DNA of 64,000 bases from an uncultured Comamonadaceae bacterium. GTDB lineage: Bacteria > Pseudomonadota > Gammaproteobacteria > Burkholderiales > Burkholderiaceae. The notes below the pieces were generated by a model, which was given only the letters and a program-made list of their open reading frames with translations, ran no database searches and had not been told where the DNA came from. The stretch covers positions 1-64,000 of the forward strand of contig CAMLSD010000008.1 of the NCBI GenBank assembly GCA_946482595.1. Direction: 5' to 3'. How positions within the stretch are numbered: the first letter of the stretch is position 1; every line of letters starts with the position of its first letter. Position numbers and translations under genes: made by a program. Below are positions 25,113 to 33,552 of the stretch, one piece after another.

Positions 25113-26111
25113 TCAAAGTTGGTCGCGCATCCAGCCCATCACCTGCTGCGGCAGGGTCATCACGTGCCCCCGCGGCAGCGCGCCGTCCGGGAAGCCGACA
25201 TGGCCGCCGTGCTCGGGCTGCCACAGCGTGACGTATCGCCCGACCTCGCCCGGTGAGGGCAGGCTGTGGGCAGGCACGAACGGGTCGTTGCGCGCATTGA
25301 GCACCAGCGTGGGAATGCGCGCCAGGTGAAGGTGGGGCCGGGACGAGGCCCGGGCCCAGTAGTCCTCGGTGTCGCGGAATCCGTGCAGTGGTGCCGTGAA
25401 GACGTTGTCGAACTCGTAGAGGTTGCGCGCCGCGATCAGGCGCTCGCGGTCGAACAGCCCGGGGTGCTGCGCCAGCTTGCGTAGCGCCTTGGGCTTCATG
25501 GTCCGCAGGAACATGCGGGTGTAGACGAGGCGGTTGAAGCCCTCGCCGATGGCTCGGCCGCCGGCCGCCAGGTCGATCGGCGAGCTGATGGCGCAGGCGG
25601 CCTTGAGGGTGCGACCGGCTGATTCGCCGGATTCCTCGACCCAGCGCAGCAGCGCATTGCCGCCCAGCGAGACGCCCACGGCCAGCATCGGGCCCGTGTG
25701 GCCGGCGCGCAGCCGCGCCAGCACCCAACCCACCTCTTCGTAGTCACCCGAGTGATAGGCACGCGGCGCGAGGTTGAGCTCGCCCGAACAGCCCCTGAAG
25801 TGCGGCACGGCAAAGTGCCAGCGATGCTGGCGCGCCCAGTGCGCAAAGGCTTCGGCGTAGTGGCTGCGCGACGAACCTTCCAGCCCGTGGAACATCACCA
25901 GCAGCGGCGCATCCGGCGGCGGTGGCTCGCCGGCATGCACGAGGCGATCGACGTCGATGAAATCCTGGTCCGGCGTGGTCCAGCGCTCACGCGCATACCG
26001 CGGCGGCGGGCCGAGGAAGCGGCGCGCAAACAGTGCTGGCCAGATGGTCTGGGTGTTGCCGCCCACGGCGCCGGCGCCGGGCATCCACCGCGGGGCACGG
26101 TAGCTGAGCAT
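25113..26111 (-). CDS. YheT-family alpha/beta hydrolase
   Basis: This 332-residue hydrolase has oxyanion HG motif VMFHGLEGSSRSHYAEAFA, nucleophile elbow GVSLGGNALLRW (Ser), FRGCSGE, acid region LVLNARNDPFVP and catalytic His in PEHGGHVGF. YheT/EMBL-type esterases of this kind act on lipid or short esters; the substrate is unknown. It sits in an operon with an NTF2-like protein (1 base upstream) and purU. Confidence 0.92.
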   Translation of the reverse strand: MLSYRAPRWMPGAGAVGGNTQTIWPALFARRFLGPPPRYARERWTTPDQDFIDVDRLVHAGEPPPPDAPLLVMFHGLEGSSRSHYAEAFAHWARQHRWHFAVPHFRGCSGELNLAPRAYHSGDYEEVGWVLARLRAGHTGPMLAVGVSLGGNALLRWVEESGESAGRTLKAACAISSPIDLAAGGRAIGEGFNRLVYTRMFLRTMKPKALRKLAQHPGLFDRERLIAARNLYEFDNVFTAPLHGFRDTEDYWARASSRPHLHLARIPTLVLNARNDPFVPAHSLPSPGEVGRYVTLWQPEHGGHVGFPDGALPRGHVMTLPQQVMGWMRDQL

Positions 26112-26112
26112 G

Positions 26113-26550
26113 TCAGTGCAGCGTGGTCGGCGCTTCCGAGACTTCCTGCACCTCGCGCGGTGTCCCGGGGCTGGCGTGATGGCACACCAGCCGCCAGCCC
26201 TGGGGTGTCTTCACATACACGTTGGTGGCGATGACGTAGGCAGTGCGCGGCCCGTCTTCGGTGAGGATCTGCACATGTTCCATCACGCTGTGCACGGCAC
26301 TGGCGTGGGTGTGCAGCCGGCGCACCCGTTCAGGATGCACCTGGATCGTGCCGTTGCCGAACATGGCCTCGAAATGCGCCCGGATCGCCGCCGGGCCCAC
26401 GATGCGCGGCCCGCCGGGGTGGACGCACAGCACCTCGTCATCGTCGGACCACACCGCCATCAGCTTGTCGATATCACCTTGCTGCAGCGCCTCGTAGAAC
26501 TGGGCTTCGGTGTCATCGGGTGACGCCAGGGGGGCTGCAGGTTTGGGCAT
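26113..26550 (-). CDS. NTF2-like (SnoaL/DUF4440-type) protein
   Basis: The 145-residue protein has the cone-shaped NTF2 fold typical of small isomerase-like or ligand-binding proteins: EAQFYEALQQGDIDKLMAVWSDDDEVLCVHPGG, RAHFEAMFG, and AYVIATNVYVKTPQGWRLVCHHAS. No catalytic role can be assigned. It is separated from the YheT gene by one base and follows purU by 45 bases. Confidence 0.85.
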   Translation of the reverse strand: MPKPAAPLASPDDTEAQFYEALQQGDIDKLMAVWSDDDEVLCVHPGGPRIVGPAAIRAHFEAMFGNGTIQVHPERVRRLHTHASAVHSVMEHVQILTEDGPRTAYVIATNVYVKTPQGWRLVCHHASPGTPREVQEVSEAPTTLH

Positions 26551-26595
26551 GGTGGGTCCAGATGGGGGCCGGGGGCGTGGCGATGCAGGGGCCCG

Positions 26596-27480
26596 TTACT
26601 TGAACACGACGGTCTTGTGGCCGTTCATCAGCACGCGGTGCTCGACGTGCCAGCGCACGGCACGCGCCAGGACCACACACTCGACGTCGCGGCCGACGGC
26701 GGTGAAGTCTTCAGGGCTGAGCGAATGGTCCACCCGTTCGACGTCCTGCTCGATGATCGGGCCTTCGTCGAGGTCGGCCGTGACGTAGTGGGCCGTGGCA
26801 CCGATCAGCTTCACGCCGCGGTCATGGGCCTGGTAGTACGGCTTGGCACCCTTGAAGCTGGGCAGGAAGCTGTGGTGGATGTTGATCGCGCGGCCCTGCA
26901 GGAACTCGCAGAACTGCGGGCTGAGGATCTGCATGTAGCGCGCCAGCACCACCAGGTCGATCTGGTGCTCGGTGACCAGCTGCTCGACCTGCATCTCCTG
27001 CGCCCGCTTGGCCTCGGCCGAGGCGCCCGTGGGCAGCGGCAGGTGGTGGAAGGCGATGCCATAGCTCTGCGCCAGTTCGGCGAAGTCGGGATGATTGGAC
27101 ACGATGGCCGGGATGTCCACACCCAACTGGCCCGAGCGCCAGCGGAACAGCAGGTCGTTCAGGCAGTGGCCGTGTTTGCTCACCATCACGAGCAGGCGGG
27201 GCCGCCGGGTCAGCGCGTGGAAGCGCGCATTGAGGCCGAACTGGTCGCGCACATTGACGAACAGCCGGTCCAGGGTCTCGACGTCGGCCAGGTGGGCGGG
27301 TGCCTCGAAGTGCACCCGCATGAAAAACAGGCCCGTGCCGTCGGGGCTTTGCACGTCACCGAACTGCTGCGAATCGACGATGTTGCAGCCGGCCTGGTAG
27401 AGCAGGCCGGAGACGGCGTAGACGATGCCCTTGGTGTCCTTGCAGGACAGGGTCAGGATGAATTCTTGAGGAGTGGCCAT
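26596..27480 (-). CDS. purU: Formyltetrahydrofolate deformylase PurU
   Basis: PurU hydrolyses 10-formyl-THF to formate and THF, balancing one-carbon pools. The 294-residue protein has an N-terminal ACT domain (LTLSCKDTKGIVYAVSGLLYQAGCNIVDSQQF) and a formyl-transferase domain with LVMVSKHGHCLNDLLFRW, SNHPD, INIHHSFLPSFKGAKPYYQA and ATAHYVTADLDEGPIIEQD (catalytic Asn/His/Asp region). It is the promoter-proximal gene of the minus-strand operon down to 24542. Confidence 0.96.
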   Translation of the reverse strand: MATPQEFILTLSCKDTKGIVYAVSGLLYQAGCNIVDSQQFGDVQSPDGTGLFFMRVHFEAPAHLADVETLDRLFVNVRDQFGLNARFHALTRRPRLLVMVSKHGHCLNDLLFRWRSGQLGVDIPAIVSNHPDFAELAQSYGIAFHHLPLPTGASAEAKRAQEMQVEQLVTEHQIDLVVLARYMQILSPQFCEFLQGRAINIHHSFLPSFKGAKPYYQAHDRGVKLIGATAHYVTADLDEGPIIEQDVERVDHSLSPEDFTAVGRDVECVVLARAVRWHVEHRVLMNGHKTVVFK

Positions 27481-27574
27481 GAAGGACTTTCAGATGCCGG
27501 GATTGTACGGACGGCACCGCCACACCGTTGCTGCATGGGCCGCAAGCCCCGGGCGACCCTCATAATGGGCGCCC

Positions 27575-28201
27575 ATGTCAGCCACCCCACCGACGGACTG
27601 GTCCCGCCGCAGCCAGCAGCTCGCCGAGCTGCTGTCGCGTGTGGCGCTTGGCGAGCGCCAGGCCTTTGCCGAGCTGTACCAGCACAGCTCGGCGCATCTG
27701 TTTGGCGTGATCCTGCGTATATGTCCTCAGCGGGCTCTCGCCGAAGACGTACTCCAGGAGGTCTATGTCAACGTGTGGCGCGCGGCGCAGCGTTACGAGG
27801 CAGCGCAGAGCCAGCCCCTGACCTGGTTGACCAGCATTGCCCGCAACCGCGCCATCGACGCCGTGCGCCGGCTCAAGACCGAGCCCGACACGGTGACCGG
27901 CAGCCTTGCCGCTGATGACGACCAGGACGACGACGTGTACGCCCACCACCCCGATGCCGGCCCCGGGCCGGAGGAGCTGCTGCAGCAGGCCAGCCATGCG
28001 GCCCTGCTGCAGGGCTGCATGGGCGGGTTGTCGGCCCAGCAGCAGCAGTGCCTGGCGCTGACCTACTACCAGGGGCTGAGCCATGCCGAAGTCGCCAGCC
28101 ACCTGGGCCAGCCGCTGGGTTCGGTGAAGTCCTGGGTGCGCCGCGGGCTGCAGGCGCTGAAGGACTGCCTCGAGCGCCTGGGCATGAAGGGGGACGCATG
28201 A
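27575..28201 (+). CDS. ECF sigma factor (SigK/RpoE-like)
   Basis: The 208-residue sigma70-family factor has region 2 at about 30-95 (FAELYQHSSAHLFGVILRI, EDVLQEVYVNVWRAAQRYE, PLTWLTSIARNRAIDAVRR). Region 4 lies at about 148-200 (QQCLALTYYQGLSHAEVASHLGQPLGSVKSWVRRGL). An acidic linker separates them. Its stop overlaps the next gene's ATG by four bases; the next gene is its likely anti-sigma factor. The combination resembles sigma factors that respond to membrane or oxidative stress; the inducer is unknown. Confidence 0.93.
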   Translation: MSATPPTDWSRRSQQLAELLSRVALGERQAFAELYQHSSAHLFGVILRICPQRALAEDVLQEVYVNVWRAAQRYEAAQSQPLTWLTSIARNRAIDAVRRLKTEPDTVTGSLAADDDQDDDVYAHHPDAGPGPEELLQQASHAALLQGCMGGLSAQQQQCLALTYYQGLSHAEVASHLGQPLGSVKSWVRRGLQALKDCLERLGMKGDA

Positions 28202-28884
28202 ACTACGCCCGCCCCGAACTGGCCGATCGCCTGGCCGCCGAATATGTGCTGGGCAGCCTGCAGGGCCCCGCGCGGCGCCGCTTCGAGAATCTGCTGCCCG
28301 CCCATCCGATGCTGCGCGCGGCGGTGGCGCGCTGGGAGGCCAGGCTCGTTCCCCTGTCAGGCAGCGTGCCGCCGGTGGCACCGCCCGCCCATGTCTGGAC
28401 GGCCATCGAGCGCCGCGTGCACGGTACCGCGGCCAGTGCGCCGGCAGCCGCCCCCGTCCCACGGGGTTGGCGCAGCCTGGCGTTCTGGCGTGGCTGGTCT
28501 TTTGCGGCCACGGCCGCGGCCGCGCTGATGGCCGTGCTGTGGCTGCAGCCGCCGCCGCCCGGCCAGCCGCCGATGGTGGTGGTGCTGTCGGCGCCGCAGG
28601 GGGTGCAGCAGTTCGTGGCCGGCCTGAGTGCCGACCGGCAGGCCCTGACCGTGCGCCCGCTGCGTCAGGTGGACGTGGCGGCCGACCGTGCCCTGGAACT
28701 GTGGGCCGTGCCGGCCGAGGGCGCGCCGCGTTCGCTCGGCCTGATCGATGCGCGGGGTGCCACCGTGCTGCAACGCCATCGCGTGCCGACCGGCACCGCC
28801 GCCCTGGCGGTCAGCCTGGAGCCAGCCGGGGGGTCACCCACCGGTGCGCCCACCGGCCCGGTGCTCTACACCGGCACGCTCTGA
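28198..28884 (+). CDS. Anti-sigma factor, RskA-like
   Basis: The 228-residue protein has an N-terminal anti-sigma domain (ELADRLAAEYVLGSLQGPARRRFE, residues 6-40) and a membrane segment near residues 97-117 (FWRGWSFAATAAAALMAVLW). A periplasmic RskA C-terminal domain follows (ALELWAVPAEGAPRSLGLI, LAVSLEPAGGSPTGAPTGPVLYTG). The ATG overlaps the sigma stop (ATGA), giving stoichiometric translation. It should hold the sigma factor at the membrane. Confidence 0.93.
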   Translation: MNYARPELADRLAAEYVLGSLQGPARRRFENLLPAHPMLRAAVARWEARLVPLSGSVPPVAPPAHVWTAIERRVHGTAASAPAAAPVPRGWRSLAFWRGWSFAATAAAALMAVLWLQPPPPGQPPMVVVLSAPQGVQQFVAGLSADRQALTVRPLRQVDVAADRALELWAVPAEGAPRSLGLIDARGATVLQRHRVPTGTAALAVSLEPAGGSPTGAPTGPVLYTGTL

Positions 28885-28890
28885 GCACCT

Positions 28891-28912
28891 GATCGCCCCG
28901 GCCGGGGCGATC
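28891..28912. terminator. Perfect 22-bp palindrome after the anti-sigma gene
   Basis: The arms gatcgccccgg and ccggggcgatc are directly apposed, 7 bases beyond the stop. There is no T-run. It most likely ends the sigma/anti-sigma transcript. The following 160 bases to the next gene hold no recognisable feature. Confidence 0.5.
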
Positions 28913-29075
28913 ACCGCACCATCGTCGTTCCATGGCAATGGCTCACGCCACCTGGCCTGCGGAGGCGGGACGCCTTGGCCCAAACTGAGGCAGCGTGGCG
29001 CGCGCATCAGACCGGGGCCAAGGTGGCTTGCCTCGCACCGAGCGGCCCCGAGTGCGCGATCAATCAGACCTTGTC

Positions 29076-30101
29076 TCAGAGTGCGCGCGCCCTCAGCCAC
29101 ATACGTTCGACCTGCGCCGTCATGTTGCGAGGAATGAGTTCAACGCGCGGGTGGTCATTTGCGTAGACGCGAAATAGTTCGTCGGCAAAGGCCTGCCCAA
29201 TCTGCTGGACGCCATCGAAGTCCAGAATCACCGTCTTGAACCTGTCGAATCGCGCTATCAATCGCTTCGCTTGTGATCTGGAGACCAATTGCTCGTCACC
29301 ATACTGCGCCAGCTTCATCGGAACAATTGTCTTCGAGAAATCGTAGTCTTCGGGTGCTTGTGTGAACTGCGAGTACACCTCATTGAGGGTACGCGTGCTT
29401 CCGAGAGCGATACTCATGTAAACCGATGTGCCGTCAGGAAATGTGCCGTGTTTCTCTCGAAGCCAATCGAGCCCCGTAGAGTCATGATGATTGAAAGTGA
29501 GACCATTCGCATCAATTTCGAAGACGTCAAATATGCGAGAGGTGAAGAAAACGCCCTCGCCGCTATGTCTACTTGGGTCAGTCGTGAGTTTCCCTTTTGA
29601 AAGCTCGAATAGAGCCTGTCTGAGGTCGGGCAAACCCAGTGACTTCGTGATCTTTTCAAAGATGCCAACACCGTCGTCAGAAACGATAATCTGCAGCTGG
29701 ACATCCGTCTGATTCATCCAAACAAAGACGCTCTTCCCTCCGGAGTGATCAATTGCGTTGTTGACCATCTCTGTAAAGCCATGATTGGCGATACCAAGCA
29801 CGGTTGAGGACAGCGCGAAGAAGGGCTTGAAGTCCTTTTCCCAGACAACATGTTCTTCAAGCCCCCCCAAAGGATAAAGGTGCGCGACTCGCCTTCTGTA
29901 CCCGGGGCTAAAGACAGGATGTGTCGAGGGCCCGCTTCGGGCAATCCATCCCTCAGTCTCCAGTTTGTGGATGTACCGGTTCGCTGCAACCCGTGAGATT
30001 GCATACCGCTCCGCATAGTGCCTGGTGAGGTCGCGAGGATGTGCCGTTACGTCAAGCGTGACAGTCCTGACGAGCTCGTCATATTTGGATGGCTTCGGCA
30101 T
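29076..30101 (-). CDS. Winged-helix/GHKL-ATPase/STAS-like (DUF4325) fusion protein
   Basis: This 341-residue protein lies in DNA of visibly lower GC. Residues 1-60 look like a winged helix (DLTRHYAERYAISRVAANRYIHKLETEGWI). Residues 95-235 form a Bergerat ATP-binding fold: N box EMVNNAIDHS (111-120), G1 DDGVGI (142-147), G2 HSGEGVFF (179-186) and G3 GTSVYM (224-229). Residues 255-335 match the STAS-like DUF4325 domain (GDEQLVSRSQAKRLI, VILDFDGVQQIGQAFADELFRVY). No histidine phosphorylation domain is present. It combines parts normally seen as anti-sigma kinase and antagonist, plus DNA binding. Its function is unknown; it is probably a self-contained transcription switch. Confidence 0.85.
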   Translation of the reverse strand: MPKPSKYDELVRTVTLDVTAHPRDLTRHYAERYAISRVAANRYIHKLETEGWIARSGPSTHPVFSPGYRRRVAHLYPLGGLEEHVVWEKDFKPFFALSSTVLGIANHGFTEMVNNAIDHSGGKSVFVWMNQTDVQLQIIVSDDGVGIFEKITKSLGLPDLRQALFELSKGKLTTDPSRHSGEGVFFTSRIFDVFEIDANGLTFNHHDSTGLDWLREKHGTFPDGTSVYMSIALGSTRTLNEVYSQFTQAPEDYDFSKTIVPMKLAQYGDEQLVSRSQAKRLIARFDRFKTVILDFDGVQQIGQAFADELFRVYANDHPRVELIPRNMTAQVERMWLRARAL

Positions 30102-30131
30102 GGCTCGCAGTTGATAACATTGACGTGGACA

Positions 30132-30161
30132 ATTGTAAACTTAAGAAGACGTCGCTGTAAA
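30132..30161 (-). promoter_or_regulatory. Sigma70-like promoter of the GHKL/STAS-like gene
   Basis: On the minus strand, TTTACA (30156-30161) and TACAAT (30132-30137) are separated by 18 bases; transcription would begin about 25 bases before the ATG at 30101. TGTAAAC occurs as a direct repeat at 30134-30140 and 30156-30162, 22 bases apart (two helical turns), overlapping both boxes. It could be the site for the protein's own winged helix. The rest of 30162-30388 holds no gene. Confidence 0.6.
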
Positions 30162-30388
30162 CATACGTCAGGCGGAGCGTTGGCGGTCGCACTGGGCCTT
30201 TGCCGCTGGCTGGTTGCCCTGCTGGACATTGACGCTTCAACGCCAGCCGCGCTGCGATGCTTTGCTGTGAGGCTCGACGTCGCCTTGCCACGGCTTGCCC
30301 TTGCATCCAATTGCGTCGGGCCTGCGTACAGGCCTTACCGGGCAGCGGATGCGCCGCCCCGGGCGATCCAACCCCAAGGAGAAGCACC

Positions 30389-30925
30389 ATGTTCAAGCCC
30401 CTGATCCCCGTCCTGGCCGTTGCCGCCCTGGCTGGCTGCGCGTCGTCGATGAAGTCGCCGATGATGGTCGACAACATGAACCTGCCCGCCGCCGTGCGGG
30501 TGCCCGCCGGCGAAAAGCAGACGATGTACACGGTGGGTGTCGGCGAGATCACCTACGAATGCCGTGAGAAGGCAGGCATGGCCGGCCAGTACGAATGGGT
30601 TTTCGTAACCCCGGTGGCCACGCTGTACGACACCGACCGCAAGGTGGTCGGCAAGTACTACGGCGGCCCGACCTGGGAGTCGAATGACGGATCGAAGGTC
30701 ACCGGCAAGCAGGTGGCCGTGGCACCGGGCATGGCCGGCAGCATTCCGCTGCAGCTCGTCAAGGCCGACCCCGCCATGGGCATGGGCAAGATGCAGGGCG
30801 TGAGCCACATCCAGCGCCTGAACACGCAAGGCGGTGTCGCACCGAGCATGGCCTGCGGCATGGGCAACAAGGGCGCCCGCCAGCAGGTGGCCTACCAGGC
30901 AGACTACGTCTTCTACACCCGCTGA
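30389..30925 (+). CDS. DUF3455-family lipoprotein
   Basis: The 178-residue product has AAGGAG at 30376-30381 and a lipoprotein signal (lipobox LAGC). DUF3455 motifs follow: GEITYECREKAG, YEWVFVTPVATLYD, VVGKYYGGPTWESNDGSKVTGK, and VSHIQRLNTQGGVAPSMAC. The family is common in proteobacteria and fungi without a known activity. A methionine-rich stretch (MGMGKM) lies near residue 130. It converges with the TAXI gene, and their ends overlap by 13 bases. Confidence 0.92.
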   Translation: MFKPLIPVLAVAALAGCASSMKSPMMVDNMNLPAAVRVPAGEKQTMYTVGVGEITYECREKAGMAGQYEWVFVTPVATLYDTDRKVVGKYYGGPTWESNDGSKVTGKQVAVAPGMAGSIPLQLVKADPAMGMGKMQGVSHIQRLNTQGGVAPSMACGMGNKGARQQVAYQADYVFYTR

Positions 30926-32277
30926 GCCGGGGGGGCAGGCGGCGCGTCACCGCGCACCCTGGATCGCACCAGGTCGATGTGCTGGCGCAGCGCGTACAGC
31001 TCATCGGCGTACGACAGCGGCACGCTGATGTGCGAGACGCGGCCTTCCACGTCGTCGAGCACCGCCATCAGCGCGGCGCGGTCCGGATCGGGCCGCGCCG
31101 CGGCCTCCTCCACGTCGCGCAGCTTGGCGTACCAGCGAAACACCCGCGAACGCACTCGGAACTCATACACCGGGGGCACCAGCCGCGACAGCGGGATCAG
31201 CACCGCAATGATGGACAGCAGCGCCACCCACATGCGGTCGATCAGGTTGGACAGCCAGAACGGCAGGTAGCGCTGCAGCCACGGGGCGCCGCTCTTCAGA
31301 AAGCGGTGGGCCTCGGCCGACACCGGCAGGTCGGTGTCGAGCGCGTTCGGGAACTCGCCGGACCGCGCAAACCAGCCGGGTTCACCGTGGATGCGCGCGG
31401 CGGCCTGCATCAGCAGCTGCACCAGGGCGGGGTGCACGTCGGCACGGGCGGCCAGGGTGGCCGTCGGTGCGATCAGGTGCACATCTTCGGCCGGGATGTC
31501 GCGGCTGAGGTCGACCACACCACGCGGCAGCGTCACGGCCGACAGGTAGGGCAGCTTGCGGGCATAGGCCTGCGCCTGCGCGAAACTGAACAGGCGGATG
31601 CCCGGCGTCTGCAGCAGCATCTGGATCAGCGGCGAGTCGGGCGCCGAGACGAACACCATGGCGTCGATGCGGGACTCGAGCAGTTCGACCACCGCCGGGG
31701 TGTTGGCCAGGTGCGTGAGCTGCAGGTCCGCGGCGCTCAGTCCGTTGAGCTCGAGCACACGATCGGCCAGCAGCTTGACGCCACTGCCTTCGGACCCCGC
31801 GTTGAGTTTCCAGCGGCGCAGCTCGCCGATGGCGTCGAGGTGCGGACGGCCGAGCAGCCGCTGCGCGCTCTCCTCACGATAGAACAGCCAGACCGGCTCA
31901 TGGAACAGGCTGCCCAGCGACACCAGGCCGGAGCTGTCTTCTGTTTCGCCGGGTGGCGGCTGCCAGGTGCCGCCCTGCATGAAGGCCACGTCCACGCCGG
32001 ACCCGGGGGTCTGCAGCAGACGCAGGTTCTCGCCCGAGCCGGCCGAACGCCGCAATTCGACCTGGATGCCGAACGGGGCCAGCGCATCGCGGTAGCGCCG
32101 GCCCATCACTTCATAGGCGCTTTGCTCAGCGCCCGTGGCCAGCACCAGGCGGCGAGGCGGGGTCGGGTCGAGTGCCCAGTAGGCCAGCGCCATCAGCACC
32201 AGCGTGAGCAGCACGAAGGGTGCTGCGGCCGGGATCAGGTCGCGCAGCGCCAGCAGCAGCGACTTCAACCGGAGCAT
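30913..32277 (-). CDS. Membrane-anchored TAXI-family solute-binding protein
   Basis: This 454-residue protein starts at the ATG at 32277 (MLRLKSLLLALRDLIPAAAP); a GTG at 32286 is also possible. An N-terminal membrane segment lies at about 16-40. A TAXI-type binding domain follows (LATGAEQSAYEVMGRRYRDAL, VDVAFMQGG, GSEGSGVKLLADRVLELNG). A second membrane segment lies near 348-370 (ALLSIIAVLIPLSRLVPPVYEF), then a charged cytoplasmic tail. No DctQ/DctM transporter gene is nearby, so it may sense rather than transport its ligand (inference). Confidence 0.85.
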   Translation of the reverse strand: MLRLKSLLLALRDLIPAAAPFVLLTLVLMALAYWALDPTPPRRLVLATGAEQSAYEVMGRRYRDALAPFGIQVELRRSAGSGENLRLLQTPGSGVDVAFMQGGTWQPPPGETEDSSGLVSLGSLFHEPVWLFYREESAQRLLGRPHLDAIGELRRWKLNAGSEGSGVKLLADRVLELNGLSAADLQLTHLANTPAVVELLESRIDAMVFVSAPDSPLIQMLLQTPGIRLFSFAQAQAYARKLPYLSAVTLPRGVVDLSRDIPAEDVHLIAPTATLAARADVHPALVQLLMQAAARIHGEPGWFARSGEFPNALDTDLPVSAEAHRFLKSGAPWLQRYLPFWLSNLIDRMWVALLSIIAVLIPLSRLVPPVYEFRVRSRVFRWYAKLRDVEEAAARPDPDRAALMAVLDDVEGRVSHISVPLSYADELYALRQHIDLVRSRVRGDAPPAPPAQRV

Positions 32278-32318
32278 GCGCCCCACCCCGGGCTGTGCGA
32301 ATACGGCGCAGCCTCATC

Positions 32319-32353
32319 GGCCGGCCACCCTCCCGGCAGGAGGGCCGGCCGGC
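32319..32353. terminator. Imperfect GC hairpin downstream of the ilvE/zinc-finger pair
   Basis: GGCCGGCC-A-CCCTCC pairs imperfectly with GGAGGGCCGGCC around CGGCA. It lies after the zinc-finger gene stop and 42 bases before the TAXI start, with no T-run. Confidence 0.35.
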
Positions 32354-32361
32354 CCCTGCCT

Positions 32362-32583
32362 TCAGTGGGCGTGGACCTTTTCACCGGCCTTGAGACGGTA
32401 GACCGTGCCGCAGTAAGGGCACTTGCCCTGGCCTTCGGTGGCCACGTCGATGTAGACGCGGGGATGGTTGCTCCACAGGGGCATCCGGGGGTTGGGGCAG
32501 AACACCACACCCGGGCCGTGCAGGTCACTGGCGGTGACCTCGACTTCGGCCACCGGGGAGGTTGCGGATCGTGCCTCGCTCAT
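32362..32583 (-). CDS. CHCC zinc-finger domain protein
   Basis: The 73-residue protein has a zf-CHCC domain like that of mitochondrial NDUFS6: Cys29, His40, Cys55 and Cys58 (VFCP, SNHPRVYIDV, GKCPYCGTVYRL). Bacterial members are short stand-alone proteins, often next to ilvE in betaproteobacteria, as here (10 bases apart). The role is unknown beyond zinc binding. Confidence 0.92.
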   Translation of the reverse strand: MSEARSATSPVAEVEVTASDLHGPGVVFCPNPRMPLWSNHPRVYIDVATEGQGKCPYCGTVYRLKAGEKVHAH

Positions 32584-32593
32584 GGGGTGCCTC

Positions 32594-33517
32594 TCAGACC
32601 TTGGTCAGCCACTCGGCGTACTTGGGGTTGCGTCCGTTGACGATGTCGAAGAACGCCGACTGGATCTTCTCGGTGATCGGCCCGCGCGAGCCGGCGCCGA
32701 TCTCGATGCGATCGAGTTCACGGATGGGCGTGACTTCAGCGGCCGTGCCGGTGAAGAAGGCTTCGTCGCAGATGTAGACCTCGTCGCGGGTGATGCGCTT
32801 TTCAACGACCTTCAGGCCCAGGTCGGCGCAGATCGCGAAGATCGTGTTGCGGGTGATGCCGTTGAGCGCACCGGCCGACAGGTCGGGCGTGTAGACCACA
32901 CCGTTCTTGATCACGAACAGGTTCTCGCCCGCGCCTTCACTGACGAAGCCCGAGGCATCGAGCAGCAGGGCCTCGTCGTAGCCTTCTTCGGTGGCCTCCA
33001 TGTTGGCCAGGATCGAGTTGGTGTAGTTGCTCACCGCCTTGGCCTGCGTCATCGTGATGTTGACGTGGTGGCGGGTGTAGCTCGAGGTCTTGACCCGGAT
33101 GCCGCGCTTGAGGCCTTCCTCGCCGAGGTAGGCGCCCCAGGCCCAGGCGGCGATCATCAGGTGGATGGTGTTGCCCTTGGGGCTGACGCCGAGCTTTTCG
33201 GAGCCGATCCAGGTCAGCGGGCGCAGGTAGCAGCTTTCGAGCTGGTTCACGCGCACGACCTCACGCTGGGCGTCCATCACCTGTTCCAGCGTGTAGGGGA
33301 TCTTCATGCGCAGGATCTTGGCGCTGTTGAACAGGCGCTCGGTGTGCTCGCGCAGCCGGAAGATCGCCGTGCCGTTGGCCGTGTTGTAGGCGCGCACGCC
33401 TTCGAAGGCGCCACAGCCATAGTGCAGGGTGTGGGTCAGCACGTGGATCTTGGCGTCGCGCCAGTCGACGAGCTTGCCGTCCATCCAGATCTTGCCGTCG
33501 CGGTCGTCCATGCCCAT
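32594..33517 (-). CDS. ilvE: Branched-chain amino-acid aminotransferase
   Basis: This 307-residue fold-type IV PLP enzyme performs the last step of valine, leucine and isoleucine synthesis. Signatures are GKIWMDGKLVDWRDAKIHVLTHTLHYGCGAFEG, the PLP lysine in the AKAVSNYTNS segment, EALLLDASGFVSEGAGENLF and GITRNTI, and EAFFTGTAAEVTPI. Length and motifs are complete. It precedes the CHCC zinc-finger gene. Confidence 0.96.
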   Translation of the reverse strand: MGMDDRDGKIWMDGKLVDWRDAKIHVLTHTLHYGCGAFEGVRAYNTANGTAIFRLREHTERLFNSAKILRMKIPYTLEQVMDAQREVVRVNQLESCYLRPLTWIGSEKLGVSPKGNTIHLMIAAWAWGAYLGEEGLKRGIRVKTSSYTRHHVNITMTQAKAVSNYTNSILANMEATEEGYDEALLLDASGFVSEGAGENLFVIKNGVVYTPDLSAGALNGITRNTIFAICADLGLKVVEKRITRDEVYICDEAFFTGTAAEVTPIRELDRIEIGAGSRGPITEKIQSAFFDIVNGRNPKYAEWLTKV

Positions 33518-33552
33518 GAAAGGCTCCTCGAAACTGTGTGAAAACCGCGATT

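Noticed and set aside
29076..30101. Calling the GHKL/STAS-like gene a phage-defence system
   Set aside because: The domains support signalling, but no defence effector, toxin or nuclease gene adjoins it; the label would go beyond the sequence.
32319..32353. Strong rho-independent terminator
   Set aside because: The stem is imperfect and lacks a T-run; kept only as a weak candidate.
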